Source of the DNA: Phytophthora quininea
Lineage: Eukaryota; Oomycota; Peronosporomycetes; Peronosporales; Peronosporaceae
Direction of reading: 5' to 3'
Assembly: GCA_011947345.1 (NCBI GenBank)
Contig: JAAVTG010000564.1
Location: 25,850 to 89,849, forward strand
Length of the DNA: 64,000 bases
Part shown: piece by piece, positions 22,924 through 34,892 of the stretch
Layout: each line of letters opens with the position of its first letter
Numbering within the stretch: position 1 is the stretch's first letter
Notes under the pieces: model-generated
What the model saw: only the letters and a program-made list of their open reading frames with translations
The model's database searches: none
Told to the model about the DNA's origin: nothing
Position numbers and translations under genes: made by a program

Positions 22924-25900
22924 ATGGCAAGTAACGAGAGCAGACACTTGCCGTTTTCACTTGTCAAGCGCAATCGATCGGTCAAGATGGAAGCAAGTCC
23001 TCGGCCCAGCAGTTTTGGCGGGCCGCGATTCGTTCGGGCTGACGAGTGTCAAGAACTCCCACTACGGCTAGGAAGTCTCGACCCCAACGTTATGGGCAGT
23101 CGACGGAGAAGACGAGAGCAAGTAGACGGAAGACCGAGATCGCTGTCGGAAGCATCGCTAACAGAGTCTACTCCCAGAGATAGTCGACTGTCAGAGACGA
23201 TCGATACAAGCGCACTGTTTGAAGACTTGACGCAGTTGGCAGATTTCAATCGCCCGGTGGAATTGGATACGTTTCGACCACGGTCGGCCAGCAGGGTCAG
23301 CGACGCGGGATCAGAAGTGGACGAAATAAATGGGGATGACAGTGGCGAAGAGTATCAACAGGAGGCTTTGGACACGGAGCTCCTTGAAGCCTATCTGGAT
23401 TACTGCAAGTCAATCGGGCATGAACCGAACATCGTCGTGACCAATTCAGCGGATACGTTCGATCAAGATCAAGATGGTGCTCGTGAAAGTCTGGTTGTGG
23501 AGCGAGCCGTCTTACTGGAGAAGAAGCACATTTGGACGGATTTTATCGGCACAAGATACAGCAAACGCCGGGGTTGTGTGCAGTTCTGGACGTGGTTGCT
23601 GCTCGGCGTGACGGTTCTCGTCATCATGACGCTGTCACTGTCGTCGCTTGAGCTGAACGAGGTACTTCACTTGGATGCGTTTGTGGTTGAGCATGTGCAG
23701 GTCACGCAGGACTACACTTATCTTCATTTCCTGGAGGAAGTTGACTTCCATCTCACCTACACCATCGAGACGCAGCATTCAGAGACCAACCAGTCTTACT
23801 TCAATGCGTTTCTGCTCGATGAGAATCAATACGAAAACTACGTAGACGGCGAGCCATTCGAGTACATTGCTGAAGGGTCTACATTGAACACTACGTTCGC
23901 ACACTTACCGACAACCTACATCGACAACACGATCGAGGAATCCATGTATTTCGTGGTGCAGCCGTGCTATTTGGCACGAAATCCGACCGTGAATTATTGC
24001 CAAACAGGTCAGTTGCCGACGAGTGTCCGATCCAGCGAGAAAATATACGATCTGGACCGAGAGAAGAAGATGGCCAAGAAATCAGTGTGGGAGCACTTCA
24101 ACGTCACGTACATGTCGGTAAACCCCATGCCAGTTTCCTGTAGTTCTTCAGGGTGGCGTGGTGGCGCCTACTTGCTGCTTTTCCTTCCATTCCTGATCGT
24201 CATCCTGTTTGGTCTTCGGGTCTTCCAGATGCTTCGTCATCGCGAAAGTTTCCGCAAGAATCTGGAGCGAGTCTACCAGCGTGAGCTAGACATACCCGAC
24301 GAAGAAGTAGACTACTGGCAGCCGATGCCATGGGACCGCAAGGTCGCGAAAACGAAATTGTTTGGGCCATGCTGCTGGAAGAAGTTTCGCCAGCCTTTCG
24401 AACCTTTCTACACGTGGTGGCGGCACGAAAACTACTTCACGTGGGTCTTTTCCCGTATCGGAACGAGCGCTTGTCACGAGGAGAGCGGGCGTTGATTATC
24501 GTTGCCTCCTGTACATTACCTTCTACGTGATGTTTCTGATCGTGATGCTGCGGGATTCGTGGGGAGCGAGATGACAATCTTCACGTCGGTGGTGCTATAC
24601 GCCATCTTGGCAGCAGTTTTGCCATCGCTTGGCAAGGCTGCGTTCAAGGAGGTTTTCAAACTGATTTTCCGCCAGCGAAGAAAGTATTATCGAGCTAAGG
24701 CTTTGGGTGGCGATATGAAGGGATTCTCGTTCCGTTTGGCATTTCTGCTGCAAGTTCTGGTGGCACTACTGCTCGTACTAACGCAGCTCCCAATCTTCTA
24801 CATCTGGGCATTCCGAAGTTGTCTTTTCTTGCAAAACTTCATCTACTACGCCGTGTTGGCCGCATTCGCGCGGATGTCGCTATTAGGTCTGGCCCAAGAT
24901 TTGGCTTGGTATCTCATTCTGAAGACATGGGGGTGGAAGGACTTGTGTCCGCATTGCACCGAACGCATCAAGCATTGCGATTGCTTCAATGACGAAGTTT
25001 TGATCATCGCAGTGGAGCACTTAGGGCCCAAGTGGGAGCTCATTCGAGTGATGGACAGTGTACTGGACAAACGAAGTCAGTACACTGCGCAATTCGACTT
25101 GTACACTGCAGAGCAGCTACATGAGCGCTGGACTGTAATTGTGGAGCGTGCGGAGAAGCACATGGAGGACGTGGAGAAGCTGCGAGCATACCAGGAGAAA
25201 AACGTCTTGATGAACTCCGTCGTAGTCGCATTCGCCGCAGTTTTACGAATATGTTGTCCTTCACGCAACAACAGGGAAGCCCGAGCCAGGTACCAACGAA
25301 ATGATGCGGAGGATTTCCATCAGAGACAGCATGGAAAGCGAAACAGAAGACGAAGCCTCCGACTTGGAGCTGCAGCTATGCCATCTCCGTGAAAAGAAAA
25401 TCCTCGAGATCAACAGCAAGATTGAGCTGGATGCCTTCGAGAAGCACTATGACTCCAATATCTCGGACGTTTTCAACGCACTCACGCGTACGGTGATGAA
25501 GCGAAGACGTCACAGCTGCCACGATACCACGAGTGATGAGGACGGAATAATTAAACATTCTCCACTTGCTCGACAAAACAGCAGCGGTTCCAGTAGTGAC
25601 GGCGAGACGATGCGGGTCTTTGATACTCCTGCACAGCGTCTGCAGCGTCGCGAAGAAGAGAAACAGCAGCGGAAGCGAGCTTTCCGGGTCTTGAAAGACT
25701 ACAAGATCGAGAATGTCGACTTGCATTCGGAGCCAACACCTTCTGCGCTGTCACCTTCACTATCTGCTTCAGGCAGAGCTCGCCGTAAAAGTTCGCGAAA
25801 TACTTCGTTGCTGTCGACGAGTCAAAGACTCCGACGGAGGACGTCGTCGTCGTAACTGCTGAAGTGCAAGCAGATCGAGATGGCAACGAGGGGGAGATTT

Positions 25901-26138
25901 GGAAGCTGGTAATACTCACACGAATCGTGTGTATGCAGTCAAGAAGCGGCCAAAAACACTGCTTCGCCAAGTGTCCATTTCAGCCGAAGCTTTTGCTGCC
26001 TGGGCGCTCGATTATGATCCCAAGGCCGCCAAAAGTTGTGAGGAGCCTGAAAACTCTATCAACCTCAGTTGTGAGTCGCTCTTCTTATCTCAACAGCGTG
26101 GCGATCTTCCGTATGCAAGAATTCGTCCTTCATACTGA
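22924..26138 (+). CDS. Six-TM membrane protein, polycystin-like layout, tandem copy 2 (frame breaks)
   Basis: Same architecture as copies 1 and 3. The ATG at 22924 opens MASNESRHLPFSLVKRNRS, and the frame is unbroken through TM1, the whole extracellular loop and TM2 to about codon 500. It then breaks at the TTTT run near 24448, near 24510 (the same place as copy 1), near 24570, at AAAAA near 25198, and near 25840. The C-terminal part carries REKKILEINSKIELDAFEKHYDS, FDTPAQRLQRREEEKQQRKRAF and WALDYDPKAAK, matching the other copies. The stop at 26136-26138 overlaps the 3' end of the opposite-strand coiled-coil gene by 74 bp, so the true end may be slightly earlier. Only 191 bp separate it from copy 1. 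Confidence 0.7.
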
Positions 26139-26954
26139 CAATCGTGTCGGTCAAGAGCTGGATTTTCTCCTGTTTCTTTGCCAGGGCGCACTCCACAAAC
26201 GCGAGAAGCGTCTCCGACTGCTTCTTGTGCTTATCACCTTCTGCGATTCTCTCCTTCAGCACAACAATCTCCTCTAGTGCCTCGCTCGCTCGAAACTCGA
26301 CCAGATCTCGCTCGTTTCGTAAAACTTCTACTTCCATCTGCAGTTCTCGAATCGCTTGCTTGGCCTCGTTCAACGCTATTTCAGCCTGCTGCCACTGCTG
26401 AGTCTGGTCGCTTTTTGCTGGCTCTTTCAAGTTGCTGATTGTGTCCAGTGCCTGCTTGAGCTCTGTAGTCGAGCGCTGGTTCTCTTCACAAGTATTTTCC
26501 TGGGTCCTCAATGGCGAATACTTAAAACAGTTCTCCTCTTCTTGCTGATTGTCGTGTTCCGGTGTGTCGTTTCCTTTTGGACAGCTTCATATTTGCTTCT
26601 CAGTCGACGATTCTCCACTTGCAGCTCGCCATTCAAGTGCCATAGCTCAGCGACGCGCGACTGAGTAGTTTGCAACTTCCGGTTGAGATCTCCGTTGAGT
26701 GCTTTGATTTCACGAAGTTCCAGTTGCAATCGATCATCTTGAGGTGATGGAAGCTTAGGCTTGTCGTCAAGAACTTGCTCGAGCTGCCGACGCTGCTGCT
26801 GGTCCACTTGTATTTCCCCTTCGAGCTGATTTAATCGTCTCCGGAAGGCCTCCCAGGTCGTTGTCATCTCCTTAGCTTGAGGGTTTCCACGTTGCATCTT
26901 GTTGGCCGAGGTCGACGGCAGCTCGCAGGTTTTCAACTGCGGTTTCGAGATCAA
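26065..26954 (-). CDS. Coiled-coil protein, unknown function (frame break, 5' end unsure)
   Basis: Two minus-strand frames (26508-26954 and 26065-26511) join across a TTTT run near 26525 into one highly charged Glu/Gln/Lys/Leu-rich protein with heptad periodicity throughout (for example LRSKYEAVQKET and LQMEVEVLRNERDLVEF). There is no signal peptide or membrane segment. Upstream, a further coiled-coil-like stretch (ETAVENLRAAVD) follows a possible splice acceptor near 26970, so the 5' end is incomplete. It is probably a structural or scaffold protein and no specific family is assigned. Its 3' end overlaps that of the copy 2 membrane-protein gene. Confidence 0.5.
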
Positions 26955-26971
26955 TGGTCCCTGTGAAAAGT

Positions 26972-28268
26972 AGTTTTGCCAAGGGTAGTGTAACTGCTAG
27001 TCCAGAAACCAACTTGCATGGATTCCAATGAGCATTGCCCATTTCATTCGCGCCGACGCTAGTTGTGGATACATCCTGTCATGCGACTAGCAAGTGTCCT
27101 GTACCGCCGGCTAATAACTGTGCATCACCTCGATTCTGCGTATCTCTCTCCTTACCGCATTCGTTGTCGAATGCTGGAGCATGTATCCATGCTCCAGTTG
27201 CAATTATCAACCGAGGTTTCTCTCCTGCAAGCCTGATCTTCTGCCCCCTCCATAGACTAGACCGAAACGTGTTGTCGAGCAACCGCTGAATCCTCATCTC
27301 ATGCTGCGTGTATCCTCCGAGCGGACCAGCATGTATCCGTCCGGCAGCTGGGCAGTGCAAGACTTCCTCTACCCGCGGAATTGTGATCATTCTCTCTCTC
27401 GCAATAAAAAGAGAAGTGTCATTTACTCAGACCACAACAGGTTAACGACGGAAAAATATTGTTATCGGAGCGATTGGAGAAATACGCTGCTCTTCCTGAC
27501 GATTTGAGATTGCGCCCGGCAAATTGAGGAATGACAGGAGGAAGAACTTGATCTTGAGCAAGAAATTCCTGGTAGGAAAGCTGCAAAACACTTGATCTTC
27601 ACGACCTACATTCGTGTGGTGGCGATTACTCCCGAGGAAATCCTTAGCAAAAATGTTTTTCTTTCTTTCTAGAACTCCTCTAGGGCTAGCACATGTTGGG
27701 GGCTCGCAATCACCTGCACGTCTTGTATTTCGATCGCAGTTGTCAATGCGATGGCCTGACGGTGCCGCTCACCTTGCAAGTGTTGGGGGTCCATTCGGGT
27801 GAGTGATCTGCGCGTTGATCAAGTCGTATTTTGCATTTGGAAATTTGTACGAATCAGATTTTATATTGGATTTTGTATACGGCCGGAAGTTGGCGTAAAC
27901 GTCCATCTCCGCTTCGACGGACGTAATCCCTCAAACAACGTCGAAAAGCCTCATTCCAACATTTAATCACTTCAGAATGTTATTACAGAAGGACGCTGGC
28001 CTGCACTGCTGAAACAAGCACACACGAACAAGACTATTTCCACAGCGCTGGATCTTGTCGTAATTGAAGTGTCTTGGTTGGACTCAGGTCTCGAAACCGC
28101 AGTGAGGCTCTCTCCTCAAATATTGCGAGCATATTCCGAAACGTTCCTGATTGGCTGCTTCGTGACATATTCGCCCTTTCTGTGCACCAGCGACAAAATG
28201 TACGGCAGAGCCGATTACGCGTCCTGCACTTGCTCACTCCAACATTCGCCCGCCGCCCGGCACATTGA
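26972..28268. other. Intergenic, about 1.3 kb, no confident gene
   Basis: Short frames such as 27079-27390 on the minus strand lack recognised motifs. The inverted pair GCTGGAGCATG/CATGCTCCAG near 27173-27202 could form a short hairpin. The last few hundred bases presumably hold the promoter of membrane-protein copy 3. Confidence 0.4.
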
Positions 28269-31200
28269 ATGGCGTCGCGCTCGCCGTCCGCGGAGGCGAT
28301 TGCAGCGGCGAATGCATTGGCTGCGGCCTCCTGTCGACCATTTGCAATGAACGCGCCGTCGAACGAGCCGACTCCGAGCGCCCAGCGAGCGCTGGACCCG
28401 CCACCATCGTCCGACCAAGAAGAGACGTGGAGTGCGCGCTCCAACCCGAGCGTCAGCAGCTACAACAGCAGCATACGGGAGATGCATCAGCACGCCATTG
28501 CCAACACGTTCTTCGGACCAAATTCCACCACCCAACCCATCGTAGAGACCCACGAAGAGGACGATCTGCCCAGCAGTCAAAGAAGTTTCTCAAGCCCAAG
28601 AGAAGACGAGGAGGCAGCGCCGAAGGACTTTTCAGACGCGTTTTCTCAAGAAATAGGACGGCCTCTGAATCTGCTGTCAGTGCAGTAGAAGAGGAGACAC
28701 GACCAAGCGTCAAGGAGCAGGTGTCGTTGCCCTTAGAGTCCCCCAAAAGCGACGAAACACCGGAACAAAGGGCCAGGAGGAAGGAGAACCGAGCGTTGTT
28801 CGAAGAGCTGGTGCATTTAGCCAATACCAGACAACCAGTGCAGTTCGATACATTCAAACAGAAGCGAGTGAGGAAGTCTCTGAGTTCGCAGTTGCGACCG
28901 TCGGGATCGGACGAAGCGCATGAAGTTGTGAGCTCAGAGGATGAAGACAGTGACGGAGAAGTGGAGATTGAGGACGAGATGATCAATACAGAGCTACTGG
29001 AGGCATACATCGCATATTCCAAGAGTATCGGCCATGAACCGAATATTCAGCTGGATCCAGCGGCCTTACCGGTGGGGGCGGACGATAAGCCGCGAGATAG
29101 TCACGTGGACAACACTTTTGAAGGAAGTGACGGCAACTTCGCCCAGCGGTTGTCGTACATTCAGGAACGGCCGATGGTGGAAGAACACAAGCATTTCTGG
29201 ACGAAATATATCGGCACCAGGTACAGCAAACGCCGAGGCTGTGTGCAGTTTTGGATCTGGATGTTGATTGGAATTGGAGTACTGCTGTGGCTGGGGATTT
29301 CGCTGTCGTCTCTGCAGCTGAACGAAGTGCTGCACTTGGACGCATTCGTAGTGCAAGACGTCCAAATCACAGAGGACTACACGTATCTGCACTTCTTGGA
29401 GGAGGTGGATTTCCACCTCACCTATACGATCGAAACCCCAGCTTCTAGTACACAAAACTCCAGTGCAAACTCAAATTCAACGTATTTTAATGCGCTGCTG
29501 CTCAACGAGTACGAGTACGCGCATTACGTGAATGGCGAGCCGTTTAAATACATGGCAGAAGGATCCAACTCCGTACGACGTATGCTTACTTGCCGACGAC
29601 GTACATCGATAACACGATCAAGGAGCAAATGTATTTCGTGGTGCAGCCGTGCTACTTAGAACGGAATCCAGGCGTCGACTATTGTAGAACAGATCAATTG
29701 CCCACCAGTGTGTATTCGAGTGAAGCCATTTACAACTTGGACCAGAAGAAGAAGATGGCCAAGAAACCTGCTTGGGAACATTTCAACGTCACGTACATGT
29801 CGGTGAATCCGATGCCAGACGCGTGCAGCTCTTCGGGGTGGCTTGGTGGCAGCTACTTGCTGCTGTTTCTACCTTACCTCGTCATCACACTGTTTGGCCT
29901 TCGAGTGTTTCAGATGATTGTTCGCTGCGAAAGTTTCAACAAAAACATCGAGCGCATTTACTCCCGAGAGCTCAACATTCCTGAAAACGAGGTGGACTAT
30001 TGGCAACCGATGCCATGGGATCGCAAAGTCCCCAAGACCAGACTTTGTGGCCCCTGTTGCTGGAAGAAATTCCGCCGGCCGTTTGAACCGTTCTACACGT
30101 GGTGGCGACACGAAAACTACTTTACGTGGATCTTTTGTCCGTACCGCAACGAGCGATTATCACGAGGAGAACGTGCTTTAATTGTGGTGTGCTCGTTGTA
30201 CATTACCTTCTACGTGCTGTTCATCATCGTGATGTTGCGAGACTCATGGGGAACGGACATTACGCTCTTCACTTCCGTCGTGTTGTATGCCATCTTAATC
30301 TCAGTGTTGCCGTCAGCAGGTAAGGCCGTTTTTAAGGAGCTTTTCAAGCTCATTTTCCGACAACGGCGGAAATACTATCGCGCGAAGGCTGCAGGTGGTG
30401 ACATGACTGGGTTTTCGTTCCGATTGGCGTTTTTACTGCAAGTGCTTGTGGTTGCACTGCTTACTTTGGCCCAAGCTCCGATCTTCTACATCTGGGCTTT
30501 CCGAAGTTGTTTGTTCTTGAAGAAGTTCATGTGGTTTGGCTTGCTAGCTGCTATTATGCGGATGTCCCTCATGGGACTCGTGCAAGACTTGGCCTGGTAC
30601 CTCATTATCAAGACATGGGGATGGAGGGACTTGTGTCCGTACTGCACCGAACGAATTACTCACTGCGACTGCTTCAACGACGAGCTTTTGGTGCTAGCAG
30701 TTGAACGTGTGGGGCCGAAATGGGAACTCATCCGAGTTCTCGATGGTTTAATGGCCAAGCAACATCAGTACGACCCGCAGTTCGAATTCTACACATCCGA
30801 ACAGCTTCGTGAGCGCTGGGAGGTTCTGGTCGAGCGTGCCGAGAAGCACATGGAGCAAATTGAGAAGTTGCGTGCTTACCAGGAGAAAAAGCGTATCGAA
30901 GCCTTACGTCGTGATCGGGTTCGTCGCAGCCTGACGAGCTTCTTGTCGTTTCGTGGAACAGCCCAAGGAGCGCAATCCAACTCCGACAAACATGTTTCTG
31001 AAGGGAAGAACCTCACAAGTCCTCGGATGCCAACAGCACGACCAGCAGCACTGAGGAGCAGCAGAACCGCGATCCTGATGTAGATCTTCACGTGTGTAGT
31101 CTACGCGAACGGAAGATCCTTGAACTCAACAGTAAGATCAAGCTGGATCAGTTCGAAAAGCACTACGACTCCAACATCTCGGAGGTTTTCCACTCGTTGA

Positions 31201-31957
31201 CGAGTTCTGTCATGAAGCTTCGTCGTCATGGGAAACACCAGCACAAGAATAAGGATGAGGCCTCGTTGAATGAGTCCGGCCTTGAACAAATCCCTGAAGA
31301 GGACGGGCGTAGTGATAGTGAGGAATCGAGCTCTCGAACCCGAATGACTACTAGTAGCAGAAGCGGAGAGACCATGTGGGTGTTCGATACCCCCGCACAG
31401 CGACTGCAGCGCCGTGAAGAGGAGAAACTGCAACGCAAGCGAGCCTTCCGTGTCTTGAATGACTACAAAATCGAGAGTGTGGATGCCGCGCCCGAACCAA
31501 ATGCCCCAGCACCGACGATGCTTTCCCCGTCATATCCCGACAAGGCTCGATGTCTGCCATTTCAAATGGACCGCTATCAACCAGCCACATTGGCAGCCGA
31601 GACGCCAAGAAAGCGCCGCTGCTATCAACGCGCAACCGACCCACGACACCTCGAGATGAAGATTTGGTGATCGTCATGCCAGACTCGTACGATCTGCACG
31701 ACAAGGAAAAAGACAAAGTCAACCTGGACACGTTGGCGACCGAGTGTGTGCAAGACTATGAAGAGGACGAGGACGATGAGTATCCGAGCGACTTGGAACG
31801 CGGAAATGTCGCTCCGAATTCGACGCAACCTCCGCCAAGCACAAGTCGGGTGTACTCGGTCACGGAGCGACCGCAAACATTATTCCGTCGCGTTTCTGCC
31901 TCGGCTTCAGCTTTTGCGGCGTGGGCTCTCAACTATGACCCCAACGTCAACTACTAG
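28269..31957 (+). CDS. Six-TM membrane protein, polycystin-like layout, tandem copy 3 (frame breaks)
   Basis: This is the longest copy, about 1,229 codons. The ATG at 28269 starts an Ala/Ser-rich N-terminus of about 140 codons absent from copies 1 and 2. TM1 (FWIWMLIGIGVLLWLGISLS) is followed by a loop of about 200 residues with several Asn glycosylation sites. TM2 is GSYLLLFLPYLVITLFGL, and TM3-TM6 lie between about 30170 and 30620. CPYCTERITHCDCFND and the coiled-coil tail are conserved. The region from TM2 through TM6 is one open frame (29590-31083). Breaks lie at about 28600, 29572, 31010 and 31530, each consistent with one lost base. A 366-bp piece (29843-30208) is duplicated in inverse orientation at 33977-34342. 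Membrane location is clear; function is unknown. Confidence 0.72.
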
Positions 31958-32411
31958 GTCGCTTGGAACGTGAGAACAGCTTGCCATGCTCTACTTAATT
32001 TATGCGTTGCTGAAGACAACGTGGCTATAGATATTTATCCTTCGAAGATGGAGCTTTGCAGGCTGTGGAAGAGCGCAAGCAGCTTGTCGTATGAAGTCCA
32101 ATGATTCAGCTCAAGGATTACGGATGACATTATCATGAAGTTTGTTAGATTATAACGTAATCGACCGACCCATCTGATACTGCCTGGCAAATTCGAGTTC
32201 CCCCGATCAATATGCAATGAAGGCAAGACATTCGAACCGTATCATGACTCAAGAGAACGTTAGTGGCTCCATAAGTACCGACGGTGCTTTTTCGTGCTGT
32301 TGGTCGGTCCGTTGCTTGTTGGCAAGCCCAGAAAAAAGCTATTCGCCTTCAGGCCACCAGTTTCCAAATATCCTCGGACCTCTTAAGACCAACCGACCAA
32401 CCAAGTCAACC
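31958..32411. other. Intergenic, nothing recognised
   Basis: This lies between membrane-protein copy 3 and the RxLR-type relic. The last about 30 bases are a CAACC-rich leader like those before neighbouring effector starts. Confidence 0.4.
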
Positions 32412-32612
32412 ATGCTCCTCACTACAGTCTTCATCGCTGCTGCCATTGTCGTTGCCAGTTTGGCTGTCGCTTTTAGCATCACCGATGCCAATTCCCAAGC
32501 AATAACAGATAAGAGATGACGGACGATGAACTCAAGGCTGCCAGAGCCAGAAACATGAAAGAGCAGGCCAAAGCGAACGAAGCGATCCGGAAAATCGACA
32601 CGACCACGGTAG
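32412..32612 (+). pseudogene. RxLR subfamily 1 relic with signal peptide, motif region lost
   Basis: The ATG at 32412 opens a good signal peptide (MLLTTVFIAAAIVVASLAVAF), but the frame stops at 32517-32519 with no RxLR or EER. Directly after, in another frame, comes DDELKAARARNMKEQAKANEAIRKIDT, matching the pre-WTP part of the intact gene at 32939-33400. The homology then ends abruptly at about 32610. The RxLR-EER segment and the C-terminus are missing, so this is a deleted copy. Confidence 0.65.
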
Positions 32613-32938
32613 GAACGGCATCGTCGTTTTGTCTTTCGCGTTCACGATGCTCGTCACCTTCTCGTTCACCTCCACCGAGTCTTTGGGGTGTTCTGCCATC
32701 GCCAAGTACTCCTCAACTATGACGGTATGTTCCATCCCAATGAAATGGCCATCCTTGAGTGGGGATGCACCACCAGAATGTCAATGTGGCCAGGTGAACG
32801 GTGCCCTAAAGACCTCCTTGATCGTCTTCGCAGTGTCCACTGGTTTATATTCGCAAAGAAAATCTTCAACATCGTCCGAAGATACAAAGATGAATGCAGC
32901 GTCCAAACTGTTTGAGTTGATATAAAATATCTACTGGC
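32613..32938. other. Intergenic, nothing recognised
   Basis: Short spacer between the RxLR relic and the convergent RxLR gene. No family resemblance is seen in either strand. Confidence 0.4.
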
Positions 32939-33400
32939 CTATGGAAGAGTGGCCAAAGCCGTCTTAGCCTTCTTCATCACCTTGGCGTAGCGCTTGGAGT
33001 ACAGAATCCAGAGCTGGTAACCTCCGTCTTCTTTCAGTTGTTTCTTACTCATGGTCGCCCTTTTCGCGGCGATCCCCAACTCATCAGCTATTTGGTCAGG
33101 CGTCCACTTGTTCGTGTCGATTTTCCGGACCATTTCGTTCGCCTTGATCTGCTCTGTCACCTTCGTGGCTGCGGCGGCCTTGAGTTCGTCGTCCAGCTGT
33201 TTCCAGCCCGCCAGCATGTCGTCAGTGGTTTTGCCCCACAGATTGAAATTGATGCGCTCTTCCTCATCGGCTCTCAAGTGGCGAACTTCCATCGGTTGCT
33301 CGGAACTCATCTTGGACAGAGTGGTGTCAGTGGCGCTAAAGGCGACATCCCAACTCGCTACGAGAGCGGCAGCAGTGATGAAGACGGTGCCGAAGCGCAT
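32939..33400 (-). CDS. RxLR effector candidate, subfamily 1 (RHLR...EEER), intact
   Basis: This 153-residue uninterrupted frame has a signal peptide (MRFGTVFITAAALVASWDVAFS), RHLR and DEEER at about residues 41-51, then a helical C-terminal domain with LAGWKQLDDELKA, VRKIDTNKWTPDQIADELGI, and QLWILYSKRYAKVMKKAK. The ATG at 33400 is the one that places the signal peptide at the N-terminus; the open frame continues upstream without an added domain. It resembles the 10086-10520 protein along its length, including the leader before the ATG. The expected role is secretion and entry into plant cells to alter defence. The target is unknown. Confidence 0.87.
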   Translation of the reverse strand: MRFGTVFITAAALVASWDVAFSATDTTLSKMSSEQPMEVRHLRADEEERINFNLWGKTTDDMLAGWKQLDDELKAAAATKVTEQIKANEMVRKIDTNKWTPDQIADELGIAAKRATMSKKQLKEDGGYQLWILYSKRYAKVMKKAKTALATLP

Positions 33401-33976
33401 TGGCAACTTTGACGGTTGGGCTTGAGGGGTCCAGGGAAATTGGGAACTGGTTGTAGAAGACGCGAAATACTTTGTTGTCGGGCTTGCCACTAAGCAGTAG
33501 GAGCCCGAGCATTGACAGCAGCACGAGCGATGTCGATATGTACAGAGCCGCTTACGTTCCTCATGATACGGTTCAGGTACCTTGCCTTCACTACACAGTG
33601 AACCAAATACCATCAGTTTGGTGAGGAATAACGGGAATTTGTCAGCTTGCAGTTGTTCTGGCTCGTGATAGATTAGTCAGTCGATTACGTTGGAATCACA
33701 GCAAAAATTTGCTGAACGATTTGATTCCCAACTTGCTATTCGTCGGCATTTCCTGCGGACAGGAAAACCCTTATCCCAGTATCGGAAGGAACACTCAGCA
33801 ATGATGATCCGATGCGGTATCTGGTGCTTACGCTCGAATGGCAAGCACCATCCTCGAAGTAAACAGTCTTTAGGTAGGAATGAATCAGTTGACAGTGAAC
33901 AGCTACAATACTTTCAAATGGTTATTTTCATGGCCGGGATCAGCGTCATAGGAGTAGCGTTAGTTTCTTATTCGCT
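33401..33976. other. Intergenic; possible relic with a terminal membrane-like segment
   Basis: A plus-strand frame from 33690 (no ATG at its start) reads a hydrophobic stretch (FMAGISVIGVALVSYSLG) just before it is cut by the inverted duplicate at 33977. It may be a fragment of a gene interrupted by that insertion. Support is weak. Confidence 0.3.
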
Positions 33977-34342
33977 AGGTAATGTACAACGAGCACACCA
34001 CAATTAAAGCACGTTCTCCTCGTGATAATCGCTCGTTGCGGTACGGACAAAAGATCCACGTAAAGTAGTTTTCGTGCCGCCACCACGTGTAGAACGGTTC
34101 AAACAGCCGGCGGAATTTCTTCCAGCAACAGGGGCCACAAAGTCTGGTCTTGGGGACTTTGCGATCCCATGGCATCGGTTGCCAATAGTCCACTTCGTTT
34201 TCAGGAATGTTGAGCTCACGGGAGTAAATGCGCTCGATGTTTTTGTTGAAACTTTCGCAGCGAACAATCATCTGAAACACTCGAAGGCCAAACAGTGTGA
34301 TGACGAGGTAAGGTAGAAACAGCAGCAAGTAGCTGTCACCAA
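33977..34342 (-). repeat. 366-bp inverted near-identical copy of part of membrane-protein copy 3
   Basis: Reading the minus strand, this matches 29843-30208 base for base apart from a handful of substitutions (one changes Pro to Leu). It has the same length and abrupt ends: homology starts at TTGGTG and stops at CATTACCT. It encodes TM2 to just before TM3 without start or stop context, so it is not a gene. Its near-identity shows a recent duplication; copies 1-3 differ far more from one another. Confidence 0.88.
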
Positions 34343-34494
34343 TTCATTTGACAGCTAGGCAAGAAATCCACACTGGTTGCACTCCACATTTGTGGTACAG
34401 TAGTAAAATGGTAAAAGATGAGAGAAGTGAACTGTCCGAAATGCTTGACTCCCGGTAGATGAAGATGAGATGCTGACCCAGGCAAGAGTAATTG

Positions 34495-34602
34495 AAGCTG
34501 TGCTCGCCTTTTTCATCTGCTCGGTGTAGTGCTCGGAGCAAAGACGCCATAGCTGGTAACCCCGTCTTTATGGAGCTATTCCTTGGTCATGGACGCCTTT
34601 TT
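34495..34602 (-). pseudogene. RxLR subfamily 1 C-terminal relic
   Basis: On the minus strand this reads KKASMTKE, an in-frame stop, then LHKDG and further residues like the Y-x-x-x-Y-S-K-x-Y-A ending of the intact genes in a shifted frame. There is no signal peptide or RxLR. It is a decayed fragment next to the inverted duplicate. Confidence 0.5.
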
Positions 34603-34889
34603 AACTTGCAGGCCAGTGGAGATGTCGACGTGTACTACTTGCCATGATGCACTGTGTGGACAAACGAAGATTGTGCAAATCGCTGCGCAGCTTTTGAAGC
34701 GTGTATTGAGAGTGATGTACTCAATATGACCGGTGACGGATCCGTTTTATGACTTCCGGGACCTCATGAATTGGAAACGTCTGAAGGTTTTCGCGTTCAA
34801 CTTCGCAGCGCTGCAAGGTTAAAAATTACAGGGAAGACGCCTCACGCGAGGAAGCCATGGTGATTCGTGATCGCAGAAGGAAGCCGTGT
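34603..34889. other. Intergenic, nothing recognised
   Basis: This short spacer lies between the effector relic and the left target duplication of the next transposable element. Confidence 0.4.
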
Positions 34890-34892
34890 TTA

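Noticed and set aside
33690..34007. Plus-strand 105-codon ORF
   Set aside because: It opens with TTG, and its end lies inside the antisense strand of the 366-bp duplicate; at most a relic upstream of 33977.
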